Assembly (NCBI GenBank): GCA_965199095.1 | Contig: CBDAQM010000007.1 | Span: forward strand, 372,001-436,000 | Direction: 5' to 3' | Length of the DNA: 64,000 nucleotides | From: LMUY01 sp965199095 | GTDB lineage: Bacteria > Pseudomonadota > Alphaproteobacteria > Acetobacterales > Acetobacteraceae | Shown: in pieces, positions 1 to 8,767 of the stretch | Layout of the letters: every line of letters begins with the position of its first letter | Position numbering within the stretch: position 1 is the first letter of the stretch | The notes under the pieces: generated by a model | The model's database searches: none | Seen by the model: only the letters and a program-made list of their open reading frames with translations | What the model was told of the DNA's origin: nothing | Made by a program: the position numbers and the translations under genes

Positions 1-1
1 G

Positions 2-1633
2 TTCGCCGAGCACCACACGCAGATCGCCGGCCATCCGATCGACCCGGCGCGACGCGTGCCCGTTGCCGGAACCGACTACGCGCTGTTCGACGGCGCCGTG
101 GTGATCGCCGCCATCACCTCCTGCACCAACACCGCCAACGCCGCCAACATGATGGCGGCCGGGCTGGTGGCGCAGAAGGCCGTGGCGCGCGGCCTGAAGA
201 CCAAGCCGTGGGTCAAGACCTCCCTCGTGCCCGGCAGCCAGGTGACCGCCGCGGTGCTGGAGCGCGCCGGGCTGCAACCGGCGCTCGACGCGCTCGGCTT
301 CCAGGTCGCGGGCTTCGGCTGCACCACGTGCAACGGCGGCTCCGGCCCGCTGCCGGACGCGATCGTGGACGCGATCGAGCGGGAGAGGCTGGTGACGGCG
401 GCGGTGCTGTCCGGCAACCGGAACTTCGAGGGGCGCATCCATCCCAACGTGCGCGCCGCCTACCTGGCCTCGCCCGCGCTGGTGGTCGCCTACGCGCTGG
501 CCGGGTCGATGACGATGGACATCACGACGGAACCGCTCGGGACGGATGCCGCCGGGCAGCCCGTGTTCCTGCGCGACATCTGGCCGACCGCGGCGGAAAT
601 CCTCAGCGCCACCCAGGGCGCCTACACCCGCGCCTTGTTCCAGGAGCGGTACGCCGATCTGTACGACGGCGGCGAACCGTGGGACGCGCTGGCCGGCGAG
701 AGCAGCGAGCGGTTCGATTGGGACGACGCCAGCACCTATATCCGCCGACCGCCCTATTTCGATGAGCTGACGCGCGAGGTGCCGCCGGTGCAGGACATCA
801 CCGGCATGCGCCCGCTGGTGATCCTGGGTGACTCCGTCACCACGGACCACATCTCCCCCAGCGGCGCCATCAGCCTCGGCACGCCGGCGGCGGATTTCCT
901 GCTGGGCAAGGGCGTGCAGCGGGCCGACTTCAACAACTACACCACGCGCCGGGCCAACCACGAGGTCGCGGTGCGCGCCACCTTCGCCAACATCCGGCTG
1001 CGCAACCGGATGGTGCCCGGCGTGGAAGGCGGCATGACCCGGCTGATGCCCGACGGCGGCGTGATGCGCGTGTTCGAGGCCGCGGAAAAGTACCTGAACC
1101 GGGGCGTGCCGTTGGTGGTGGTGGCGGGCCGCAACTATGGCTGCGGCTCCTCCCGCGACTGGGCGGCGAAGGGTGTCGCCCTGCTTGGCGTCAAAGCGGT
1201 GATCGCCGAGAGCTTCGAGCGCATCCACCGCACCAACCTCGTCGGCATGGGCGTCCTGCCGCTGCAACTGCCGCCCGGCACGACAGCGGACACGTTGCGG
1301 CTGGACGGGTCGGAGGTGTTCGACGTGACCGGGATGGCTGCGCAATTGGGCGTGCGGTCAACGGTGACGTGCACCATCCGACGCGCGGATGGGACGGCGG
1401 AGACGGTCCAGCTCACGGTCCGGCTCGACACGCAGGAGGACGTGGAATACTGGCGCCATGGCGGCATCCTGCCGCGGGTTTGGCGCAGCTACGTCACCGG
1501 GCAGCCGATGCGTGAGGCCCCTAGCGGCACCGCTGCGGCGGTCCATACCAATGGCGGCCCGATGCGCGAGTTGCCCGACGCGATGCCGGCGAGCGACATG
1601 CCGAGCGAGACGCAGGGCGCCAGCATCGGCTGA
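2..1633 (+). CDS. acnA: Aconitate hydratase family protein, 3' part
   Basis: Distal part of a [4Fe-4S] aconitase-type dehydratase. The frame is open to the left edge, so the start and the N-terminal domain lie outside the window. Visible iron-sulfur ligand motifs are ITSCTNT (near nt 115-135) and GFGCTTCNG (near nt 313-340). The C-terminal swivel domain carries the expected GDSVTTDHISPSG and GRNYGCGSSRDWA segments, and the chain ends with a Gly/Pro-rich tail slightly longer than usual. The reaction would be citrate-isocitrate isomerisation in the TCA cycle; AcnA and the related 2-methylisocitrate dehydratase AcnD are hard to separate from this part alone. The tail segment YWRHGGILPRV looks more AcnA-like, so the symbol is tentative. 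Confidence 0.85.
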   Translation, partial: FAEHHTQIAGHPIDPARRVPVAGTDYALFDGAVVIAAITSCTNTANAANMMAAGLVAQKAVARGLKTKPWVKTSLVPGSQVTAAVLERAGLQPALDALGFQVAGFGCTTCNGGSGPLPDAIVDAIERERLVTAAVLSGNRNFEGRIHPNVRAAYLASPALVVAYALAGSMTMDITTEPLGTDAAGQPVFLRDIWPTAAEILSATQGAYTRALFQERYADLYDGGEPWDALAGESSERFDWDDASTYIRRPPYFDELTREVPPVQDITGMRPLVILGDSVTTDHISPSGAISLGTPAADFLLGKGVQRADFNNYTTRRANHEVAVRATFANIRLRNRMVPGVEGGMTRLMPDGGVMRVFEAAEKYLNRGVPLVVVAGRNYGCGSSRDWAAKGVALLGVKAVIAESFERIHRTNLVGMGVLPLQLPPGTTADTLRLDGSEVFDVTGMAAQLGVRSTVTCTIRRADGTAETVQLTVRLDTQEDVEYWRHGGILPRVWRSYVTGQPMREAPSGTAAAVHTNGGPMRELPDAMPASDMPSETQGASIG

Positions 1634-1641
1634 GGCCCTGC

Positions 1642-2091
1642 CTACGGCTCCACGCGCAGGTGGTGCAGCGTGAAGCGGTGACCGGTCGCGAGGATGGCGC
1701 CAACCCGGCAGCGATGGCAGGTCGCTGGGTCGGCCTCGTAGCACAACAGGCAACTGGGCGCCTCGGCCGCCAGATCAGCGGCACGCGCCAAATCCAGCGC
1801 CGCCTCCGCCGTGGTCAGCCGCTCGTCCACGATCTGCCAGAACAGCGGCCATTGCTTACGACGGTTCGCCTCCCGCCCCGCTGGCGGCGTGCCGAGCGCG
1901 CGCAGGTGGGTATACGCGATGCCCGCCTCCATCAGCCCAGCCGCCAATTGCCGTTTGGAAAAGCCGGGACGGCGGGACAAAGGCAGGTCGCGCACGTCGA
2001 TGATCCGGCGCACGCCAGCCCGGCGCAGGGTCGCGAGAAAGGCGGGAAAGGCCGTCTTCTCGTAGCCGATCGTCCAGAGCAGCCGGTCCAT
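1642..2091 (-). CDS. DUF488 family protein
   Basis: Small soluble protein of about 149 residues. It opens with LLWTIGYEKT and IIDVRDLPLSRRPGFSK, the pattern of the DUF488 family, and ends with a Cys-rich SCLLCYEADPATCHRC segment that also recurs in that family. Its biochemical role is not established. The ATG at 2091 was chosen because GAGGGGG lies just before it; a GTG at 2103 overlapping the stop of the upstream transporter gene is an alternative. Both genes are on the minus strand and nearly touch, so they are probably co-transcribed. Confidence 0.8.
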   Translation of the reverse strand: MDRLLWTIGYEKTAFPAFLATLRRAGVRRIIDVRDLPLSRRPGFSKRQLAAGLMEAGIAYTHLRALGTPPAGREANRRKQWPLFWQIVDERLTTAEAALDLARAADLAAEAPSCLLCYEADPATCHRCRVGAILATGHRFTLHHLRVEP

Positions 2092-2099
2092 GCACCCCC

Positions 2100-3410
2100 T
2101 CACTCCAGCGGCGCGTTGGCATACTCTTTCATGCTCAGGATCGCGACAGTGCTGAGCAGGCCGCCCGCCATCACGTAGAAGGCGGGGGTGAGCGGGTCGC
2201 CCGTGACATCGACCAGCCAGGTGGAGATCAGCGGCGCAAACCCGCCGAACAGCACGACGGCGAAACCGTAGCTGACCGAGAGCGCCGTATAGCGCACCCG
2301 GGTCGGGAACATCTCAGCCAGGATCGACGGGATTGTGCCCGTGTAGAGCGACTGGAAGATGGCGTTGCAGACCAAGGCCAGCAGCAGGCTCTGGAACGTC
2401 CCGCCATGCACGGCGAGCAGGAACAGCGGATAGTCGAAGATCAGGTTCAGCACCCCGCACGCCAGGATCAGCGGCCGACGCCCGATCCGGTCGCTCAAGG
2501 CGCCCACGAACGGCGTCAGCACCACGATGACCAGCCCCGACGCGACCGCGCAGGTGAATGCGGCGCCCGGCGGCAGATGCAGGGTCTTGATCGCGTAGGC
2601 GACGAGGTAGACGACGAAGATGAAGTTGGCGATGCAGCCAACGATGCTGAGCCCGAAGGCCTGCAGCATGCGCGGCCCGAACTCCCGGACGGCGACCGAA
2701 ATCGGCGAACGCTCCACCTTCCGCAGCTGGACGACGCGTTCGAACACCGGTGTCTCCGCCACCTTCTTGCGCAGGAAGTAGCCGATCGGGCCGAGCAGGA
2801 AGCCGCAGAGGAACGGGATGCGCCAGCCCCAAGCGTAGAACTGCTCCTGGCTGAGGTTGGAGGCGAGCAACGCGGCCGCGACTGAGCCGGTCAGCGAACC
2901 GATCTGGGTGCTGAATTGCTGCCAGCTTCCGGTGATGCCGCGCTTGCCGGGTGCAGCGTATTCCACCAGGAACGCCGCGGCGCCACCCCACTCGCCACCC
3001 GTCGAAAACCCCTGGAGCAAGCGGCACAGCACGAGCAGCAGCGGCGCCCAGATCCCGATGGCGGTGTAGGTCGGGATCAGGCCGACTGCGCCGGTCGCGC
3101 CGGCCATGAGCCCGATCGTGACGACGAGAGCGGCACGCCGGCCCATGCGGTCGCCATAGGCGCCGAGGATGATGGCGCCCACCGGCCGCATCAGGAACGC
3201 CGCGCCGAACGTCGCGTAGGTGCCGTACATCGAAACGGTGTCCGGGTAGAACGCCCGGGTGATCGCCACGGCAAAGAAGCCGTAGATCGTGAAGTCGAAC
3301 AATTCGAAGAAATTGCCCACTGCGCAGGACAGGATGGCCCGCCGCCGCACGATGGCGAGTTGCGCCCCGCTGAGTGGATGGTGATCCCCGGAGAGCACGG
3401 CTTGCGACAT
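2100..3410 (-). CDS. MFS transporter, metabolite:H+ symporter type
   Basis: Twelve-helix major facilitator of 436 residues. The N-terminus NFFELFDFTIYGFFAVAI, the loop GDRMGRRAAL between helices 2 and 3, and LQGFSTGGEWGGAAAFLVEY in helices 4-5 fit the metabolite:H+ symporter (MHS) subfamily, which carries citrate, alpha-ketoglutarate, shikimate or betaines. A second signature SDRIGRRPLILACG marks the C-terminal half. The substrate cannot be read from sequence. It is followed directly by the DUF488 gene. Upstream on the same strand lies only a decayed M20 peptidase, so the promoter should be in about 3411-3440. Confidence 0.88.
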   Translation of the reverse strand: MSQAVLSGDHHPLSGAQLAIVRRRAILSCAVGNFFELFDFTIYGFFAVAITRAFYPDTVSMYGTYATFGAAFLMRPVGAIILGAYGDRMGRRAALVVTIGLMAGATGAVGLIPTYTAIGIWAPLLLVLCRLLQGFSTGGEWGGAAAFLVEYAAPGKRGITGSWQQFSTQIGSLTGSVAAALLASNLSQEQFYAWGWRIPFLCGFLLGPIGYFLRKKVAETPVFERVVQLRKVERSPISVAVREFGPRMLQAFGLSIVGCIANFIFVVYLVAYAIKTLHLPPGAAFTCAVASGLVIVVLTPFVGALSDRIGRRPLILACGVLNLIFDYPLFLLAVHGGTFQSLLLALVCNAIFQSLYTGTIPSILAEMFPTRVRYTALSVSYGFAVVLFGGFAPLISTWLVDVTGDPLTPAFYVMAGGLLSTVAILSMKEYANAPLE

Positions 3411-3439
3411 CGATCACTCCTGACCATGGGCAGACGGGA

Positions 3440-3840
3440 CAACCTACGGACGGGAGCGTTCTGGCGACAACCAGCGTCACTTGCCGCAGGGTTGGCAGGT
3501 GGGCGCATTCGTCGAAGCCGTGGTGGTTGGCGCCGCGCGGCCCATAGCACAGGGCCGGCATGCGGTGGTACAGGCCGTAGAACCGGGTGTCGTTGACGGC
3601 GGTGGATCGGCGATCCTCCAGCTCCGCGCCGAAGACCTGCCGGTGCGCGGCCGCCAGCACGCGCTCGGCCTCGCTACCGGGGTCCAGCACGTAGCCGTCG
3701 GCCTGGAACCCGTTCTACACGATGTCGGGCGGATTGTTGGCCATGAAGCCGTCGGCCCGTGCGCTGCGGCCTGCGCGAAGCGGCGTGACGCGCAGCGGGC
3801 CCGCCTCGACGACAGAAATCATCTGCCATGAGAGTCCCTC
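3440..3840 (-). pseudogene. Remnant of M20-family peptidase / deacylase
   Basis: Minus-strand frame resembling the C-terminal quarter of M20 metallopeptidases: VLDPGSEAERVLAAAH, DTRFYGLYHRMPALCYGP, NHHGFDE and LPTLRQVT in the family order. A TAG at 3715-3717 sits inside the segment NNPPDIV-stop-NGFQADGYVL, where other family members have a residue. The 5' part is missing because the plus-strand S10 peptidase gene begins at 3828. The 3' end drifts out of homology before a normal stop. Limits are approximate. This is a deletion relic, not a functional gene. Confidence 0.6.
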
Positions 3841-5318
3841 TGTTCTGTCTCTGCCTGGCCGCTGCCGCACTGGCCTCTCCCGTCCGCGCGCAGGCGCCGC
3901 AGGAGCGTAACAGGGGCGGCGACGCCGCGGCAAACCCGCTGCCAATGCCCCTGGACGCCGTTTCGCACCAGACGATCGCCTTGCCCGGGCGCACCCTGCA
4001 CTTCACCGCCACGGCCGGGTTCGTGCGCGTGCTGAACAACGACGACACGCCGGCGGCCGACATCGCCACCACCGCCTACACGCTCGATGGCGGCAACCCG
4101 GCGACCCGGCCGGTCACCTTCGTTCTGAACGGAGGGCCCGGCATGGCCTCGGCCTGGTTGCAAATGGGCGCCGTGGGGCCGTGGCGCATCCCGATGGTCC
4201 CTGCCCCGTCCGCCCCGGCGACGCCGCAGCCGAATGCGGACACCTGGCTCGACTTCACGGACCTGGTGTTCATCGATCCGGCCGGCACCGGCTACAGCCG
4301 GTTCGTTGAAAAAGGCGACGATGTGCGCAAGCGGCTGTGGTCCGTCGGCGGCGACATCGACTCGCTGTCGCAGGCGATCCGGCGCTGGCTGGACGAATCC
4401 GGGCGGATCGGCTCGCCGAAATACCTGCTGGGCGAAAGCTATGGCGGCTTCCGGGCGCCGCGGCTCGCCCGGCGGCTGGCCGAGCAGGACGGCGTCGGCC
4501 TCAGCGGGTTGGTGATGATCTCGCCGCTGCTCGATTACGGCAACCACAGCTCGGCCTTCGACGTGCTGGGCTACGCCGCCGCGCTGCCCTCGATGGCGGC
4601 GAGCGTCCGCGCGGAAGGCGGACATCCGGTCACCCGCGCGATGCTGCAGGATGCGGAGGCCTATGCGTTCGGACCGTTCCTCAGCGATGCCGTGCGCGGC
4701 ATGGCCGACCCGGCGGCGCTTGGCCGGGTGGTGACGCAGGTGGCGTCCTTGACCGGCCTGGATCCCGCGCTGGTGCGCCAGCATCGCGGCCTGATCGCCA
4801 ACCAGGTGTTCATCCACGAGCATGACCGCGGCGCGGGCGAGGTGGACAGCCTGTACGACACCACCGTCGCATCACCGGACCCGTTCCCGGAGTTCACTGC
4901 CGAGCGGAGCGCGGACCCGATCTTGGACGGTATGCGCGCCTCCGTGACGGAGGCCATGCTGACGGTCTACCAGGCCCTGCAATGGCATCCGGACGGCGCG
5001 GTCTACAACCTGGTCAATGAGGAAGCGGCGCGGCAATGGGATACCGGCCGCGGCTATAACCGGCCTGAATCGTTCAGCGCCCTGCGCCAGGCGCTCGCCC
5101 TTGACCCGCGGCTGCACGTCATCATCGCGCATGGCCTGTTCGACCTGGTATGCCCTTACTACGGGACGCAGATGCTGCTGAACCAAATCCCGACGGAGGC
5201 CGGCGCCGACCGGGTGAGCCTGCTGACGTTTCCCGGCGGCCACATGTTCTACAGCCGCGACGACTCGCGGGCAGCCTTGCGCACGGAGGTTGCCAAGATG
5301 ATCGCCGACGGCGCGTAG
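3828..5318 (+). CDS. S10-family serine carboxypeptidase
   Basis: Secreted serine carboxypeptidase of 496 residues. A signal peptide is visible (MRVPLFCLCLAAAALASPVRAQA). The oxyanion segment VLNGGPGMAS, the nucleophile motif LGESYGGFRAP, the acid in GLFDLVCPY and the histidine in FPGGHMFYSRDD occur in the S10 order of an alpha/beta hydrolase. It would remove C-terminal residues from peptides in the periplasm or outside the cell. The ATG at 3828 directly precedes the signal peptide. REP-like palindromes follow the stop. Family assignment is firm; the physiological substrate is unknown. Confidence 0.9.
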   Translation: MRVPLFCLCLAAAALASPVRAQAPQERNRGGDAAANPLPMPLDAVSHQTIALPGRTLHFTATAGFVRVLNNDDTPAADIATTAYTLDGGNPATRPVTFVLNGGPGMASAWLQMGAVGPWRIPMVPAPSAPATPQPNADTWLDFTDLVFIDPAGTGYSRFVEKGDDVRKRLWSVGGDIDSLSQAIRRWLDESGRIGSPKYLLGESYGGFRAPRLARRLAEQDGVGLSGLVMISPLLDYGNHSSAFDVLGYAAALPSMAASVRAEGGHPVTRAMLQDAEAYAFGPFLSDAVRGMADPAALGRVVTQVASLTGLDPALVRQHRGLIANQVFIHEHDRGAGEVDSLYDTTVASPDPFPEFTAERSADPILDGMRASVTEAMLTVYQALQWHPDGAVYNLVNEEAARQWDTGRGYNRPESFSALRQALALDPRLHVIIAHGLFDLVCPYYGTQMLLNQIPTEAGADRVSLLTFPGGHMFYSRDDSRAALRTEVAKMIADGA

Positions 5319-5321
5319 GTG

Positions 5322-5443
5322 TGTAGCCCGTATGAGCTTGGCTCATGCGGGACGAGCACATCGGAGTTTGTCCCTCGTGCTGCGGTCGCTACAATGCGTC
5401 GGTGCGCCGTGGTCCCGCATTCGCTACGCGAATACGGGCTACA
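5322..5443. repeat. Pair of inverted REP-like palindromes
   Basis: Two palindromic units face each other between the convergent S10 and methyltransferase genes. The left unit is at 5322-5351 and the right unit at 5414-5443. The reverse complement of the right unit shares the arms TGTAGCCCGTAT and ATGCGGG with the left one, while the loops differ. This arrangement is typical of a REP doublet (BIME) and may also act as a bidirectional terminator. Confidence 0.65.
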
Positions 5444-5459
5444 GGGATTACGCCCGACG

Positions 5460-6368
5460 TTACTTCGCGGCGGCGGGCGTTGGGTCCGGCGGTGGGGTGG
5501 AGACGTCGGCGGGATGGGGGCGGTTCATCATCGCGCCGGTCATCGGGATGAAGAACACCCCAACGTCGCGCTTCGAGTGCACCTTGCCCTCGGTATCCTT
5601 GGTGTAGATATACAGCACCTGGCCGCGCTTGAACGGCTGGCCGATGGGAATGATCATGCGGCCGCCCGGCTTCAACTGGCGGAACAAATCCGGCGGGGTG
5701 TATTGCGCGGCGCAGGTGACGATGATGATGTCGAACCCGCCCGTCACCTCCGGCCAGCCGAAATAGCCGTCGCCCACCCGGCTCTCGACATTGTCGTAGC
5801 CGAGCGGCGCCCACAGCTTGGCGACCGCATGGCCCAGCGGCTCAATGATCTCGATCGAATACGCCTTCTTCACGATGCGCGACAGCAGCGAGGACTGGAA
5901 CCCGCTGCCGGTGCCGATTTCCAGCGTCACGTCCGTGGCCGTCGGCTTGCAGACCTGCGTCATGTAGGCCTGGCCCAAATAGTCCGACAGGGCGGACCCG
6001 TAGCCGAGCGCCCAGGGCTTCGGATCGCTTTCGTAGGCGTCGCCGGATTCAGCGCGGTGGTCGGCGTAGTTGTAATGGTAGTACTCGCGCGGCACGGCCT
6101 GGAACGCGCGGATGACCGCCGGGTCGGCGCTGCCCAGGCGCTCCTTCAAATAGGCCTCGATCTTGGCGATGGCGGCGGGCTTGCGCGCCTGGATGGCGTC
6201 GAACTGCGCCTGCGTCAGGTCGATCGGGCGACCAGATTTGCGCATCGCCTCCTCGAACGCGTCGCGCGTCCAGGCGGGCGTGCCCGCGGCGAAGGCGCGC
6301 GGGGCCACGGCGGCACTGGCCGCGAGGCCGAGCAGGGTCCGACGGCTCAGGTGGGGGATGGCTGCCAC
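5460..6368 (-). CDS. Exported isoaspartyl O-methyltransferase-like protein
   Basis: A 302-residue protein with a PCMT/Rossmann methyltransferase core: EIGTGSGFQSSLLSRIV is SAM motif I, followed by YSIEIIEPLG, VGDGYFGWPE and GGRMIIPIG. The N-terminus SRRTLLGLAASAAVAPRAFA looks like a twin-arginine signal peptide, so it is probably periplasmic, which is unusual for this cytosolic repair family. A GTG at 6368 was chosen because it places the signal at the N-terminus; it overlaps the end of the upstream membrane gene by 22 nt. Since S-adenosylmethionine is cytosolic, either the signal is not used or the function differs from protein repair. Confidence 0.8.
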   Translation of the reverse strand: MAAIPHLSRRTLLGLAASAAVAPRAFAAGTPAWTRDAFEEAMRKSGRPIDLTQAQFDAIQARKPAAIAKIEAYLKERLGSADPAVIRAFQAVPREYYHYNYADHRAESGDAYESDPKPWALGYGSALSDYLGQAYMTQVCKPTATDVTLEIGTGSGFQSSLLSRIVKKAYSIEIIEPLGHAVAKLWAPLGYDNVESRVGDGYFGWPEVTGGFDIIIVTCAAQYTPPDLFRQLKPGGRMIIPIGQPFKRGQVLYIYTKDTEGKVHSKRDVGVFFIPMTGAMMNRPHPADVSTPPPDPTPAAAK

Positions 6369-8767
6369 TGCGGTATCTTCCGGAAGAAGGGATAGGCTGC
6401 GAAACAAATGCCATACAGCACGGCGGCCGCCAGCAACACCCAACTGAGGCCGCCCTGTGTTGCTATAAGGTTCGCCAGTGGCGTCGCGACCACACTGAAC
6501 GCGCCGTTCACCGCCCAGGCAAACGGCAGCATCGGGCCGGACCCGGTGCGCGCGAGCCCCAGCGGGAACGGCATGCCCAGCGCCACCGAGATCGGCGCCA
6601 CGGTCAGCACCACCAACGCGGCCCGCACCGCCCAGGGCCAATCCAGCGTCGCCAGCATCGCCGGCAGCAACCCGGCATAGGCCGCCACGCACCACACCAC
6701 GGCAAAGCCCGCCGCGATGGCGATCCCGCCCTGGCCGATGCGCTCCGCCAGCAGGCTGCCGAGCCCGGAGAACACCAGCATGGCCGTCAGCACCAGCGCG
6801 AAGGCCGAAGTGCGGTCGTTCAGGAACAGGCTCGCCCGCTCGATCATCGCGATCTCGATGAACAGGAAGCCCAGGCCGAGCGCCGCGAAATAGATCACCG
6901 GCCGCACGATTGCGCTGCCCGCCGCGCGCAGCCGCCGCCCCGCGAGCACGGGCACCAGCAGGACCAGCACCGCGATGACCACCGCCTGCGCCAGCACGGC
7001 CAGGTTCACCAACTGCCCGATCTCGGCCTGCGGCAGGATCTCCAGCCGGCGCAGGATGGTGCCCAAATGGGACAGGCGCAGCACGTCGTAATAGGCCGGG
7101 CGGTCCAGCGTGGCCGGGGTCAGCACGAACGCCGCGTCGGACGCGGTCGGCTGCCCGCGCAACACCGCCTCCGCCTCGTCCGCGATCGCGTCGTCGGACC
7201 CGGCGCCGGACGTCACCGAGCCGTCGTCGAACGAGACGGCCGGCAGGTCGTTGTAGAGGTCCGCCCGGCGGGCCGCCACGTCGATGCCGGGATAGTACGA
7301 GACGTCGAACGACCGCGCGTCGCACCAGCTCCGCACCGTCGCGATGCGCCCGGCGCTCCACGGTTCCAGCGACAGCAGGATCCGCACGTTCCAGGCGGAC
7401 CGGTAGACCACGACGTGCTGGGCCGGGTCGGCGACCCCGGCCGCCAGCAGCGCCTGCCGCACCGTCGCCAGCACCCGCAGCGCGTAGACCGGGAAGTCCC
7501 GGATCGATACAGGGACGGACACGATGCCACCCTCGCTCAGCGCCGTCAGGTCGGCGGTCAGCGCTTCGACGGTGAAGGCGGTGCTGTTCGCCTCGCCGGC
7601 GTCCAGGAAGTCGGCCGACAGGTCGACCAGGTCGTAGCCGCTGCCGATCCGGGCCGCCGCCAGCGGACTGTCCGGTGACAGGCGCACCCGCGCGTCAGTC
7701 GCCAATGGCGGGGAACCGCCAAGCCCTCGGCGCAGCGCGCCACGCACCACCGGGTCAGGCTCCAACGCGTCCACCTGCCGCGCGCCCAGCGCCAGCGCCT
7801 CCGCCGCACGGAAGCCGCCGGAGGCGCCTGCCAGCAGCACGCGCGGGCGGGACAGCAGCCCGTACGGCAACGCCGCCAAAGTGGCGCTGGCATAGCGCAC
7901 GTCCAGCGATCCCGGCTTCGGCAGCGCGGCGATCCGGTTGCCGTCCCGGTACAGGCCGAAGGTCTGCGGCGGCCCCGGCACGTTCAGCAGGCCCAGATCG
8001 TTGGAGACGTCCGTGTCAACCCGCTCGGTGAAGTCATCCAGCAGGACGTATAATCCGCGCGGCGAGTCGATCTCGGCCAGCACGCGGCTATCCGGCACGT
8101 GGAGCGGGGCGTAGATCGCCTTGAAATCATTGTAGCCGGCCTGGCTGCCAGCCAGCAGCGCGGCCTCGCACACCAGCAGGACCGCCAAGCCGGCCAAACC
8201 TGCGCGGCGGACCGGCCCGAACCAGGTGGCGGCCGCCAGCGGCAGCAGCAGCGCCGGAACCAGAAGGAACGGGTGCACCACGAACATCAGGCCGAGCACC
8301 AGCCCCGCCCCGGCGCCGGCCCCCAGCAGGTCGGCGGCATAGACCCGGGCGACGCGGTCGTCGTTCAGCACAAAGCACAGGCTGATATAGATGCCGGTCA
8401 GGAAGAAGAACGGCAGCAGCACGGCGTAGTACAGCGCGATGTTGCCGATCTGCGGGCCATAGGTCGCCGCATTCTGCAGTTGCAGCGGATTGAACGGATT
8501 GGCGGTGACGCCCCAAAATCCGCCCGCCGCCGTCACCACGAGGGCGACCGGCAGCCACGTCAGCAACAGCCTGGCATGACGGATCGCCGCGCCCCGCGCC
8601 AACGCCATGGCGACGCCGCTGAACGCGAACCCCACCATGACAATCGAGATGACCCAGTAGCCATACTCGGACCATTTCGCGACGGCGAAATACCGGGTGA
8701 GCGCGGTTTCAAACCCGACTGCCGCACCCGACACCAGGAAGAGCGGCAACAGGCGTGCGCGGATCAC
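6347..8767 (-). CDS. Membrane protein with spermidine-synthase-like domain
   Basis: An 806-residue protein. The N-terminal part has about six hydrophobic segments. A soluble central Rossmann-like part contains VLLAGASGGFRAAEALALGA and DALEPDPVV, resembling polyamine aminopropyltransferases. The C-terminal part is again multi-spanning. Similar membrane/spermidine-synthase fusions are widespread in bacteria, but their substrates are mostly unknown, and polyamine synthesis should not be assumed. The gene overlaps its upstream neighbour by 4 nt and its downstream neighbour by 22 nt, indicating one operon with the hydrolase and the PCMT-like protein. Confidence 0.75.
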   Translation of the reverse strand: MIRARLLPLFLVSGAAVGFETALTRYFAVAKWSEYGYWVISIVMVGFAFSGVAMALARGAAIRHARLLLTWLPVALVVTAAGGFWGVTANPFNPLQLQNAATYGPQIGNIALYYAVLLPFFFLTGIYISLCFVLNDDRVARVYAADLLGAGAGAGLVLGLMFVVHPFLLVPALLLPLAAATWFGPVRRAGLAGLAVLLVCEAALLAGSQAGYNDFKAIYAPLHVPDSRVLAEIDSPRGLYVLLDDFTERVDTDVSNDLGLLNVPGPPQTFGLYRDGNRIAALPKPGSLDVRYASATLAALPYGLLSRPRVLLAGASGGFRAAEALALGARQVDALEPDPVVRGALRRGLGGSPPLATDARVRLSPDSPLAAARIGSGYDLVDLSADFLDAGEANSTAFTVEALTADLTALSEGGIVSVPVSIRDFPVYALRVLATVRQALLAAGVADPAQHVVVYRSAWNVRILLSLEPWSAGRIATVRSWCDARSFDVSYYPGIDVAARRADLYNDLPAVSFDDGSVTSGAGSDDAIADEAEAVLRGQPTASDAAFVLTPATLDRPAYYDVLRLSHLGTILRRLEILPQAEIGQLVNLAVLAQAVVIAVLVLLVPVLAGRRLRAAGSAIVRPVIYFAALGLGFLFIEIAMIERASLFLNDRTSAFALVLTAMLVFSGLGSLLAERIGQGGIAIAAGFAVVWCVAAYAGLLPAMLATLDWPWAVRAALVVLTVAPISVALGMPFPLGLARTGSGPMLPFAWAVNGAFSVVATPLANLIATQGGLSWVLLAAAVLYGICFAAYPFFRKIPQWQPSPT

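Noticed and set aside
6369..7361. Extension of the PCMT-like frame far upstream
   Set aside because: The upstream half is a shadow of the membrane protein; the signal peptide at 6368 marks the real start.
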